Below the pieces are notes generated by a model. The model was not told the DNA's origin, searched no databases, and was given only the letters and a program-made list of their open reading frames with translations. A stretch of DNA of 64,000 nt, from assembly GCA_035582835.1 (NCBI GenBank), contig JAYKAV010002788.1, forward strand, positions 1,399,820-1,463,819, read 5' to 3'. The stretch comes from Phoebastria nigripes. Lineage: Eukaryota > Chordata > Aves > Procellariiformes > Diomedeidae. Positions 13,201 to 24,620 of the stretch are shown here, piece after piece. Positions within the stretch are counted from its first letter, which is position 1. Each line of letters opens with the position of its first letter. The translations under genes and the position numbers were made by a program.

Positions 13201-14441
13201 AACATGCTGACCTCAGCGTTTGACTCGGGAGAAGCTGTCATGGTGCTCAGAGAAAAGGNTTTTTTGTAAAGACTTCCTATCTCATTTTCTCAACTCTATC
13301 ATAATATTGAAAACACAATAATTAAACAAAGCAGACAGATACAGATAGTTGTAAATATCTTGCTAACTGAGTAGAACAAAAATATTTCGTATATACATTC
13401 TAAATTCTTGAAAAAATAAATGAGTCACAGTGGCCTAATGTCACCAATATTCTTATGGCACAAAGCTGGTTTTAGCTACAGCTGAAATGGTTTAATATTT
13501 CATTTTTCATTTCATGCAAAATATCTTCTATGCCAACACACTGTTACATTTCTGTAGGACTTTTCAGTAAGCATAAACCAACGTTCTGAACTTGCAGACT
13601 TTAGAATTGTGCATTTTAGAAGTATAAAAATATTAAGGTAAAAATATTAAGGTAATGCTCAAGTTTAAATTAATGCTATGAATAGAGAACTAATAATAAC
13701 TTATTAAGCAGAAGATATTAGTCTGACTTAATTGAAAAGAGCAATATTTAGCTTAAATGAGAGCTATGACACGTGATGATCAAGTTTTGCTCCTGATCTA
13801 TTATTTCTTTTTAATCCCATGGTCATGTGCCTAAAGACCTTTTTGTTTGTTTCTTTGTTTGTTTTGCATCCAGAGGAGCAAAGGGTAGAGGGAGTGTTTG
13901 TGGAAGACCTTACAACCTTGCTGCTCTAATGAGTGGGAATAAAAGCTGAAGCGGCAGCCTCTACAGAAACACATGCTTCAAGGAGAATCCCTATTGCTTA
14001 TGAGCCATTAGCATAGACATGTTTTAATGAGTATATGCTCCTGACCTTCCTTCTGATGGAGAGGAACAGCTGAACACAAATCATATAAATTGATACCATC
14101 TCATGTCACTATGTTAAATAAAATGTATATAAGGATTACTAGGCCTAGTAAGAGCAAATTCAGAGTTGTGGTCTCTAGTAATTTAAAGGATAAACCAATC
14201 TACTCCTATTTTATGATAGCCTCCATTATCATATGTTATATGAAGAATATTTATGCAATGCTGATTGGTTCAGAATTAAGTGTTACAGTAGTTCTCTCTT
14301 CTCTTCTCTTAGGTATCCAAGGCTGCAGCAGATTTACTGGCATATTGTGATGCTCATATTGGAGAAGATCCCCTTATTATTCCAGTGCCTGCATCTGAAA
14401 ATCCCTTTAGGGAGAAAAAACTCTTTTGTACTATCCTTTGA
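7169..14441 (+). CDS. GNG4: G-protein gamma subunit 4 (spliced, two coding exons)
   Basis: Joining 7169-7264 to 14313-14441 gives a 74-residue protein with every hallmark of a heterotrimeric G-protein gamma subunit. These are the N-terminal helix [14 protein letters not shown] that coils with G-beta, the AAADLLAYC helix, the [19 protein letters not shown] core and a C-terminal CTIL box. The terminal Leu of a CaaX box is known to favour geranylgeranylation, which anchors G-beta-gamma at the plasma membrane. The symbol GNG4 is chosen over GNG2 or GNG3 from the MKE start, the LLAYC and DPLIIPVP wording, and from position next to B3GALNT2 and TBCE. As I recall it, the mammalian protein has 75 residues; this copy is one shorter near the N-terminus and differs at several usually conserved sites. 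Both splice sites are canonical, so the gene looks functional. Confidence 0.87.
7265..14312 (+). other. GNG4 intron 2
   Basis: About 7 kb of AT-rich intron. It contains the compound palindrome at 8153-8203, a tandem duplication of a short AT-rich unit at about 13625-13652, and a minus-strand open frame at 10998-11246 of unknown origin. No young transposon is recognisable. Confidence 0.6.
8153..8203. repeat. Compound inverted repeat
   Basis: GTTACAAAC (8161-8169) and GTTTGTAAC (8177-8185) form a perfect 9-bp stem with a 7-base loop. A second GTTACAAAC follows at 8190-8198. The outer arms ACTGAGTT (8153-8160) and AACTCAGT (8196-8203) are also perfect complements. The segment could therefore fold in more than one way. 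Confidence 0.8.
14313..14441 (+). CDS. GNG4: GNG4 coding exon 2 with stop (residues 33-74)
   Basis: The acceptor TTCTCTTAG precedes 14313. The exon encodes [12 protein letters not shown], then [19 protein letters not shown], then LFCTIL and a TGA stop at 14439-14441. CTIL is the prenylation box. The exon start matches the conserved gamma-subunit intron position. Confidence 0.92.
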   Translation, partial: VSKAAADLLAYCDAHIGEDPLIIPVPASENPFREKKLFCTIL

Positions 14442-15068
14442 GTCAGTTTTCAATTAAAAATGTCTTCTGCTACAATTTGGTATCAGTGTTGCATGCTTTT
14501 AGTTTTAGCATTTTTTTCTTCAGATATCGATACTTAGCCTATAACTACAATGTTTTTAGAAGGTAGTGCATTTTCTGGTAAAAAATAAAAATTTTAAAAA
14601 AAATCCTAAAAAATTCAAGGTAATCCTTATCTTTCAGACCAATGTACAAGTTTAATTTCAGTTCATCATAAAGATTCTTTTGGTCTTAAGGAAAGTATTG
14701 AGTATACTATCAAATTGTAGATATCTTTGCCAGTCATAGATTTTTCTGAGACCTAAATGAGTCATACCTATTCTGAAGCTATTTTTAACATTCTTATTTT
14801 CTTTGGAAGGTGAATTTAATTCATTTGCCTTTACAAATTTGTATCTAAAGAGAGTAGTGTGACCTTTCCTCAAGTAGCACTATTTAGGAAAAAATGCCAG
14901 TGATTTACGATGTTTGGAACGATCAGTCTTATACAGTAAGAGGTGTTTATAAATATGTTTTGTGAAGACTGTAATAAACTTGACTACAAAAACAATCTTA
15001 GTAAAGCAACATTGTAACTACAAGCAAAATGAAGATGTATAGTTACACACCAGGACTGCATCAATAAA
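14442..15068 (+). other. Probable GNG4 3' UTR with polyadenylation signals
   Basis: AT-rich sequence after the GNG4 stop contains AATAAA hexamers at 14584-14589, 14973-14978 and 15063-15068. Any of them could end the transcript; the longest read-through to about 15085 is a guess. Brain-expressed G-gamma genes often have long 3' UTRs, so the true end may be further right. Confidence 0.4.
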
Positions 15069-18000
15069 ACTGTAGAAAAACGTGGGTGCTTCTATCTTAT
15101 TTTAAATGATAATGATTTAAATTAGTTTAGAAAGTAAACTCAACTGTAATATATCAGCTGTTCCTGAGGGTCTTCGCGGAGGGTGTAAATCTGCCCTGAT
15201 CAGTACAGGGAGGGGGACTACATTTTCTAAGCAGCTCTCCACATGCTTTTGCCCATGAGAGCAAGACTTTATGGGGATGGAGAGTAATGGTAAATGAATG
15301 CTGTTCTAACATATGCAGCGAGACCACTGTGCCATCGACAGCCACTAAGTTTGTATATTTTGAAGTCACAGATTAGTCATGAGAGAAGTTATCAGCAAGT
15401 CGCTTGTGGAAGTTCTGGGAGGTTTTTTGTTTTGACTTTGTTTAAAGTGCAGTGAGAGGAAGAGAATGAGGTATGGAATATGACTGATCTGTCTTCTTCG
15501 TTAAGTAAAATTAATCAATCAAGGCATCTGATGGAAACAACTGTTACAGTATTGGCTTTTTTTTTTTTCTCTTCATTCTTCTCCTTCAGAAAAATGTGAA
15601 ATCTCCTCTCTGGTCTGATACATTAGGAGAGTTCCCTCACTGCAGTGCTTTATATGTACAGTGTGTCAATATACTGGAAATGTCACTCCTTGGAAATGCC
15701 TGTGAAGTCGGCCCCACACGTGAAGCAGGAGACAATTTTCTTGGAGAGCTGCACTAGTCTGACTGAGTCGAAGCTCTGAATAGCCACCCATAATGGAGCA
15801 TGCTTCTTCCGCACAAACTTGTATTCCATGAGCATCTTAAATACCTGCAAGGCAAAGACTAGCTGGGGAAGTGAGGGCCTTGGGATGTACTTAAATGCTG
15901 AATTTAGATGCTAAAAAAGGGCAGTTTGGTGAATGAAGCCGTTTGCGTTTAGCCCAAAGTGCACATACCTGCTCCAGCTTATTTTTAGCAGTTTCCATCA
16001 ATGTTTGCTGTAGTGTTTTGTGCAGTGGAAATACAAGATGTCTGCATTGTACAAGTTTTGTTTTCTTTGCCAATCGACTTGGATAATGNGCCGCACCCAA
16101 CTGCATTCAGCCGTCAGTCTAGTGACACGAGACAGGTGGCTCTGGACTGTGGTTCTGCTGCAGGCCAGCTCGTTCACCACATCTGCCTAACACAGAACCT
16201 CCATGTTAATTTACTTCCTGTAATATTATTGTAAAAAAACGATATTCCTTCTAACCGATAGGCTTTTGGGATGTCTTTCATTTAAAGGTTTGGTTTTTAA
16301 TTTGGCAGCTGAAGACAGCCGTAGTCTAGTAGGCACAGAGCTGCTTCACAGTACCTATTCTGAGAAACATTCAAATGTCTTGACCAGGTCTTGTCTTGGC
16401 TAGGTTCATCCTTGGTTCCCATTTCGAAGTTTCCAGCCTAAGATTCCCATTCCTAACTTTTAACAAGAATATTTCTTAATGCATGCTGTGTGCAGCTTTA
16501 TTTTGGGGGGTAGAGAAATAGGCCTTAGCTAACTGAGTAGCTATTTTATTGACAGTGAAATAAAAATGGCTTTCTGAAAATATTTGTTAAAAAGGAGCAA
16601 CAAAATGCTTAATAAGGTTCTTCAGGGAATCCTTCCTACACTGTGCATGATTTGGTAACTGCTCTGATCACCATGGCAACATTTTCATTTGTCCTTCTGC
16701 ATGTATGGTTTTAACTGGAACAGCAAGGGAGGGGAATATAGGGCATACAGCTTTATTCTCAAAGGCTTTGTAACAACTTGCATTTGTGGCTCATCATTAA
16801 CATTCCCATCTAAAATAACAAAATTGCCACAGCTTATTACAGTATTGCAAACAGCTTGCTTTCTGTTTCCAATTAGCGTTAGCATCTGAGGTTCTGAGAT
16901 TGAAACATTTCACAGTAGTTTTGAGCATCGCTAGTTACAAAAGCTGCATTTACAAAATCCAGTATTATTTTTCAGAAGAGGTGAATGTCATTGTTTTGGA
17001 CTTAAGGTTTTCTCCAAAATTTTTCCTGAAGTAGTGAAGGTGTTGGACCTCTTATGTTTTTAATAGCTGGCTCCCATATTTGTGGTTTCTTTCATCCGTT
17101 TGTAACTTAATCAGGTAAAAAAAATGTGTATCTATTAAGATGGTTTCATGCTTCTAGTTTTAAAAAAGAAAACACATGGAGTACTGTAAATTGCATATTT
17201 ATGTTCGCAGATGTCTATAATGTACCTGAAGAGGTTAAACTGTGTAAGCATAACTCCATAGTGGAAAACAGGACAGCTTTCTCTAATATCATTGGGCTTT
17301 ATTCACCAGTTCATTGAATGAATATATACTACTGGCAAGTTACTAATTTGAAGGGGGGAAGAAAAGGGAGGGGGGGCACACCTGGAAGATCAGCAGTTCA
17401 AAATAATTGTAACAGCTTTGGATCACATAAGAATACATGGCTTTATTCAAGAACACCATCAAAATACTGACTCTCTGAAGAGCATGGCATCATCTGGNTT
17501 TTTTATGCCAGCTTGATCCACAAATCAACATTTAAAAGAATGTCTTTTCCTCCAGTCCCTCCAAACCATAAAATGTCTTTGTCATTATTATATTTTTTGC
17601 TGCTTAGACTTTTGGGGTGGTTTAGATAATCTGCTATTGATAGTTGAGTTTCACGCTCAAACGTCTTGCCTCAAACTCTACACAAAAATATCTGAAAATT
17701 CTTGGACGCTTTTCTAAAAACAATTACATACTATATCATGAAGTACAGCATGATTTAAAAAAAAATGCCCTCCAAAATGTGGCTTTGCCTCACAGTAAGG
17801 TATCCTGTAGGCTGAAGCAATGAGTTTCTCTTTTCATCAAACTGCCTGGTTTGGTTCCCACTAACTTCAATGAGAACAAGACCAGGCCTGTTACCCTCCT
17901 CGCGTTGTACTCTCCTCTCTCTCAGCTTTATTTCATATGCCATTAAGCTTGTCACTTTTTATTTCAGGCCCAGAAAATAATGCATGCTCACTGCTAGCAG

Positions 18001-21000
18001 CGTGAGTTGGTGCTGTCATCTCACGGAATGAGAACTTCGGAACAGAAGTTGGATTCAAGGAGTTTTTGACATACTATTAGCAATCCTTTCTTCATATCCT
18101 AGTGCTTGCTGCTCTGATGAAATGAAACTTCCCAATGGTGGATTAATGGTAAATTGTAATGTATCAGTAGCACTTGTGGGGCTGGCTGTTTTGCATTCCT
18201 CAGATTAATCTCCTTGGTTTACCTTGAATTTAAAATGTTATCATTTCAATACTGAAAACTATTTCCCGCCTCTCTATTATGTACCAAATTCTCCTTCTTT
18301 TCTTCCTACACCATGTATTAAATTAGTAGCAGGGTGCTTGGCTGGTGCTAATAGGCAAGATTTTTAAGCTAGCCTTTACAAAATTGTGGTCAAAGGAGGG
18401 GAAAAATGGAAGGAAGTTTAAATTAAGCTATTCTAGGTCACACCATGGATTAAAATAAATACAAACTTTGCTGTCAGTGACACAAAGGTAAATACAGGAG
18501 GTGTTGCCAACTGATTCGGAAGGACATCGTAACAAAGCATTTTTGCAGTGACTTCCAATAGGATCATCTCCAGCAGAAGGAAAGAACACTTCAAGAACAG
18601 TGGTCTGTAAAGGTGCTTATTAAAGCCTGGAACTTTAATATAGCAGTCATTTATCCAGTTGGGTTTCTGATATCAAAGGAGTAACAAAAGATGTACTTTG
18701 GCAGGAGCTGATTATATAGTTTTTCCTATCTCTTCATTGTATAGGGGTAAAAATCTGTATACATAATTGTCCTAGAAAATGCCATAGTTATGGCTCTCCT
18801 TTGGGCCTGCATCAGAATCTGGATTTGTTTCTTCGAGGAGACTAAAGAAAACTTGGGGGAGGAGTGGTTCCTAAGAAATAGAGGGTTCTTGTACTGAAAA
18901 CTAGTAATACTTAAAGTCGTCAGACTGACTTAAATAGTACTGAAATGTGTGAAAAATAGGGGGCAAAATTACCAGAATAAGTGCTATATAAAAAGTTACA
19001 GGCACCTGTGTATTTAATCTTTAGGGAGAATGACATTTGGAATAAATACTGTACATTTGCATCTAACTGAATTCAGCTTTATAGCACTATTAAACTAAGT
19101 ACAGCCATAAATACCAGAACTGGTATGGGAACAACTTGTCAAGTACATTTACACCACTCACACTTGTGAACAAACAAAATGAGCAGCTTTACCCTAAAAT
19201 AGGGTCTTCTCTTTCCCAAATTCCTATTACAAGTAGAAAATGCACAGGATCGTCTATTACTGCCACCTACTGACAAAGTGATAAACAGCCGACTGAAACA
19301 GAAAAAAATATCAACATCAACTAGAAATGACTCCAAAGCGGGATTGTAAATTAATATACATACTCTCCGAAACAGAGAGCCAGTGCTTCTGTTTTCATCA
19401 TCTGCATTGTGTAAGGTATTTCCTGTCACTGTGGTACTGCTGGGGTGTGATTCAACCTCATGCTTCAGTTCCAGAATTCTCAGGTTAGGAAAAGACAAAA
19501 GTCAAATACATGATTTGGTTAAATAGGTCAGGTGTCTAGCTAAAAAACACTTTAAAAGTTGTGGAAATCTTTGGGTGTACCAGTTGGAGTTGCTGTGTAC
19601 TCCCTTCTTAATTTCATTTTCTAGTTTCACATGTAACTTGGATGCTTGTTCCTCATTGCCACCAGTTGTGCCACCACTTACACTTTTGCCTTTTGCTCCC
19701 TCGAGCAGGTGATGTGACTGCAAACGGCAGTAAGGCCTGGCTCTAGGGCCGAGCGGGCCCCCCACGCAGCGAGCCGCTAATAGTCTCTCCTGTTTGCCTT
19801 CCCCTTTGCAGATCTGTGCAACAGCTTTCATGTGGCTGACTGCTGCACTACTCCTTCACACTCAAACTTTGCTCCTGGCTGCTGGGTTTTTTATTTCAGG
19901 GTGGGGTTTTTTCCAATTATTAGAGTCTAGGCCAAATACTTCCTCGTGTGCCACAGCATAAGTATACGGCCAGAACAGAGCTTAGGCCACTGCTTACGCT
20001 TAGAATAGCATTTTACGGAAAATGCACTAGACATGGCGTAAGGACGTGTTTCAAAAGACCACCCATTCCGCAAAATTTGTTTGTTGCGTAGCCTCTCACT
20101 GTACCATATCCTGTTGTGCCTTTGAACTTTAGGCTGCACAGCTGAGCCCTGTATTCTTTGTATAGCATGCTCTAAAGAGATGTGCAATTTTTTTCAGTGA
20201 AAGGAAGGAATGAGCCAAACTTTAGAGAAAAGAACCATTGTGACTTTTTAAAAACCTTTCAAGTAGCAGTGACTTTGAAGATCTTTACAGTGTAACAGCC
20301 TCTCTCTGGCAAGTGTGGCTCACATGACTTTTGGCTGTAAAATTATCCTTAACTTTCTTGTTGCAAAGACTGTTCGCTGCCATAGTTCTTGTACTGCTGC
20401 TTGTCTGAGAGGTTTCCCCCTGGAGAGCACACCAGCTTTTACCCTACTCATCAGAACACAACACACAGATTTCCAATATATATATATCTGTAGTGCTGAT
20501 ATATAAATATGTTAGTCATATCCTTAAAAGGTCAGGTGAAAAAACTTCAGATGCTAAGGTTCTCATGAAAAAATACCTAACAGAAACTTTGAGAATATAA
20601 GGAATGTCATAAATAATAGCTTCTCTGAGGCCTTTTCTTCTTTCTCAGACAGCACATACATGTTTTGTTCTGGGAGTTCGCTTCAGACTCTGGAAAATAA
20701 CTATAGAGAGCAACTGTGAAATATCTATTCATGAGAACTTAGAAGGCCATAAAAGTGATTACATTTCTTTACAGTTCTGCCCGTACCAGCTAAACAAATA
20801 CTTGCAACAAGGATGTGAACACATTTGAGGATATTTAAACAGAATCTGAATAAATGCAAAAAATACATTAAAAGATCATTAAGGAAGCTAAGTTAAGCAC
20901 TCATTTAAGAAACGTCAGAGTTAAATTTGCTTATGCATCTTCCATTTGCCTCTCTCATTTGTATGCACTACTATTCCAGANTGCCATTGCAGGAATTCCC

Positions 21001-22744
21001 ACAAGGCACAGTATAGGCAATGCTCAGTTAATGAGCACTTACTCAATACTGTTTTGGTGTCTTTATTCATTGTGTAGCTCCGGGCCTGATTTACTCACAA
21101 ATTTCTGCTTTCAATGTAGAACTATTCCCTGATGAGCTTCTCTGTGGTGCTTATCACGGATTGCTTCACAAAGTATCTCCACAGTATCCTGGAGGAATGC
21201 GAGGGTGGGAATGCTTCCCATCTTACAGCGGGAAGCTGAGGCAGAGCCTGAACAGAACGGGTGAGATTGTCAGTACCTGCCTCTTCAGAGTACTTAGCTC
21301 TTTCAACATNTCAAACAATGTTCCCATTTGCTCAAGCTTCAGCTGTGAAGCCTCAACTCTACAAACTGGAGTGACTTTTGCAAGTCAAACGCCCAGAAAC
21401 TAAGGGAAAAAAGCAACATGAAATGTTTAGTTTCATGATTTTCCTGGTAGCGCACAGAGGGAATGACAGAACCCAGTTCTCCCAAGCAGCAATGACCCTC
21501 AGCCTTGTAACACTATTTTGTGGTCCCACCTCATTCACCTCGCGTCTTCTGCAACAAATGAAGCGGCCATCTGGTGCATTCTCCAGCAGAGCACGTCCAT
21601 CCTAAAGCAGGGTAAGCACATGAGGGGAAAATAGCACCAAGTCATGTAAATTTTTTTTAATGAAACCTAGCCTGAATATTATCTATCCAATGATAGATTA
21701 TAATGAAATGATAAATAATATGTGGCCAATCTGCTTTGTTATCCCCCCAACAGCTTAACTCTCTACCAGGCATGTGATTAAAAAGCATATTTGCTGTCGT
21801 AGGTCTCAGCAGGACTTCCTGTAAACCTTATTCTCTTCTGTACCTGCATCCTGAAGTCTTTGTCACTTGTTAAAAATAGCTGTATATTAGCTGCACATGA
21901 AGTAGCACCAGCCCCACCAGCTGGCTGTTGCCTGATTATTGGATATTTGGTGTTGTTCCACATCTCTGCAAGACATTCCGCTGTTTGGTCTCTGAGATGT
22001 GCCTGTCAAGATTTAGCTGCTACTACATGGGNGGGTTTGAGTCCATTTCTATTTTTGATTGTCATGAACATGACAAGGAGTCAACTAAGACTGTGAAATT
22101 TATTATTGCTGTATTAGTATGTTTGGATAACTGTGATGTCCTGCAAGCCAATTTTGTGTGATAGTTATCAACTCTTGTGCAGGTTAGGCTGGGTCCGATT
22201 AAAAAAAAAAAATCCAACTGAACCACACCTTCTTTCCAGAAGATGACAAAGATATTCTAATTTACCCCTCTCTAGAATAAGGGATGGTGACTTGGTCATC
22301 CACCAGGATGCTCAAGTGAGCACTTTGTGAGAGGACATGGAACTTGAAGCTCCACCTTCACTCACTAAAGGAAAGTGAGTTGACGAAAGTTGGGTTATCT
22401 TTGAACATGACGTCAGAGCTGTTTTGGTTGCTAGGTTCTTGCAATGCCAGTGAAAGGAAGACCCTACAGAATATTCTTGGACCTCAGAGAAGTCAGTCTA
22501 AACTGTGGCTTCTGCCACAAATCAGAGCCATGTGCCAAAATTGTTAAAACTTCTGCACAGAAAACATGAGGGAAGAAGAGCAAGTTACTACACTGTTTTG
22601 CTGACCTAATTCAGCAAAACTTAAAGCCACTGCTCCAAATGGACATGAGGATACAAAAACTTCATTTAAAAAAAAAGGGTCAGCAAAATACTAGAAAAAT
22701 AATTTTAGACAAAACCAGAATGTTTTTTTCTTAATGTTCTTCAT
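15069..22744. other. Intergenic or distal 3' UTR sequence, no recognised gene
   Basis: Mostly AT-rich DNA, without CpG islands and without exon-like segments that I recognise. The one block that stands out is 19139-19831 on the minus strand, where a frame is interrupted by a single stop over about 690 bases and part is GC-rich. Short runs of Ns occur singly. Confidence 0.5.
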
Positions 22745-24138
22745 TAACTTCGTTAACTGGAAGTTAATTTGGAAAAAATAACTGGAAAAATTATGGAGAA
22801 GATTATACTGAGTACTATTGAAAGGCATTTAAAGAATAATGCGACCATCAGGCACAGTCAACATGGGTTCACAAAGGGAAAGTCCTGTTTAACTGATTTG
22901 ATAGCCTTCTATGAAAGGGTCACCCGCCTAGTGGATGAAGGGAAGGCGGTGGATGTAGTTTTTCTGGATTTTAGTAAGGCTTTTGATACTGTCCCTCACA
23001 GTATCCTTCTGGACATGCTGTCCAACTGTGGGATGAGTGGGTTACGGCGCGCTGGGTGAAGAACTGGCTGAAGGGCAGGGCTCAAAGGGTTGTAGTGAAT
23101 GGGGCTACATCTGGCTGGTGACCGGTCACCAGCGGTGTTCCTCAGGGCTCAATTCCAGGGCCAGTTCTGTTCAATATATTTATCAACTATCTGGATGTAG
23201 GAGTTGAATGCACCATTAGCAAGTTTGCTGATGATACCAAACTGGGAGGTGCTGTTGACTCTCTTGAGGGACAGGAGGCCTTGCAGAGGGATCTAGGTAG
23301 ATTGGAGCATTGGGCTGTGATTAATGGGATGAAATTTTACAAGTCCAAATGCCGGATTCTGCACCTGGGACGGAGTAACGCTGGGCACAAGTATAAATTG
23401 GGAGAGGAGTGGCTGGAGAGCAGCCCTGCAGAAAGGGACCTGGGGGTGCTGGTCGACAGCAGGCTCAACGTGAGCCAGCAGCGTGCCCTGGCAGCCAAGA
23501 GGGCAAACAGCAGCTTGGGGTGCATCAAACACAGCATAACCAGCCGGTCAAAAGAGGTGATTATCCTGCTGTATTCAGCATTGGTGTGGCCTCACCTGAA
23601 GAACTGTGTGCAGTTCTGGGCCCTACAATTTAAGAAGGATGTGAAGGTCCTTGAACGCTTCCAGAGGAGGGCNACAAAGCTGGTGAAAGGGCTGGAAGAA
23701 ATGTCCTGTGAGGAGTGGCTAAGGACTTTGGGCTTGTCTAGTGTGGAGAGGAGGAGGCTGAGGGGCGACCTCATTGCTCTCTACAGCTTCCTGAGGAGGG
23801 GATGTGGAGAGGGAGGTGCTGATCTCTTCTCCCTGGGATCCAGTGATGGGACGTGTGGGAATGGTTCAAAGCTGCGCCAGGGGAGNTTTNGACNGGACAT
23901 TAGGAAGCATTTCTTTACCGAGAGGGTGGTCAAACACTGGAACAGGCTTCCTAGAGAGGTGGTCGATGCCCCAAGCCTGTCAGTGTTTAAGAGGCATTTG
24001 GACAATGCCCTTAACAACATGCTTTAACTTTTGATCGGCCCTGAACTGGTCAGGCAGTTGGACTAGATGATCATTGTAGGTCCCTTCCAACTGAAATAGT
24101 CTATTCTATTCTATTCTATTCTATTCTATTCTATTCTA
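22745..24138 (+). mobile_element. CR1 LINE, 5'-truncated, broken reverse transcriptase
   Basis: About 1.4 kb of a CR1-family non-LTR retrotransposon. One frame (22769-23059) carries the RT segments RHSQHGFTKGKSCLTDLIAF and LDFSKAFDTVPHS. A different frame (23224-24027) carries the catalytic FADD box (23224-23235), then [43 protein letters not shown], and [10 protein letters not shown] with [10 protein letters not shown] near the C-terminus. A frameshift and stops lie between 23059 and 23224, and unresolved bases occur at about 23672 and 23886-23894. The copy starts inside the RT domain, so most of the element is missing and it is inactive. It ends in a CTATT pentamer array instead of the 8-bp ATTCTATG repeat of the copy at 2985-3588, which suggests a different CR1 subfamily. 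Confidence 0.95.
24101..24138 (+). repeat. CTATT pentanucleotide array at a CR1 3' end
   Basis: About 7.6 tandem copies of CTATT close the CR1 element. CR1 elements end in short tandem repeats used at target priming, so this is the element's own tail, possibly extended by slippage. Confidence 0.9.
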
Positions 24139-24399
24139 ACTTTTCAGAAATTATTAAATGATTTTAGCTGGAACCTACCAAATGTTGCAGTGTGAAACAG
24201 GTCATTGTCACTGCAACCCTCAGCCTAAAGGACTAAAGTGTGGAATAGCTTCAAGAGAGTCCATTCTTCAACTGGGAAGCACTGGGCAACCCTAACAAAA
24301 AAAATCTCAAAACATTCAGTGCAACTTATAACACCCCATAGTTCTCTAGGTTCAGAGCTTCTTACAGACCCCAGCTACAGGCTATTCTACAATCAACTG

Positions 24400-24620
24400 G
24401 TATGAAGGCGTTGCAACCATGCCCTGAAGCATTTAACCACTATGATGGAAAGAGTCAAATCAATGTGGTTTCTCTAAAGGAAATACTGCCTCCTTGACCT
24501 TTTTAGTTCCTTGAATCTCTTAATAAAGGAGACCGTAGAGTAGAATTGGTAGTCATACCGTATCTGGATGTTTTTTCAAGTGACTAATAAGTCTCCCTTA
24601 AGAGACCATTAAGGAAGATA
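24400..24620 (+). mobile_element. Ancient CR1-type reverse-transcriptase remnant
   Basis: The stretch reads like a heavily decayed copy of the same RT segment seen intact at 22850-23000. GGTTTCTCTAAAGGAAATAC at about 24469 corresponds to the GF-x-KGKSC region. GTATCTGGATG at about 24561 corresponds to the YLDFSKAFDTV region, followed by AAGTCTCCCT where CR1 has TVPH. Spacing between the two matches is close to that in the younger copy. The frame is destroyed. Identification is by eye from degenerate similarity, so the boundaries are rough. Confidence 0.45.
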
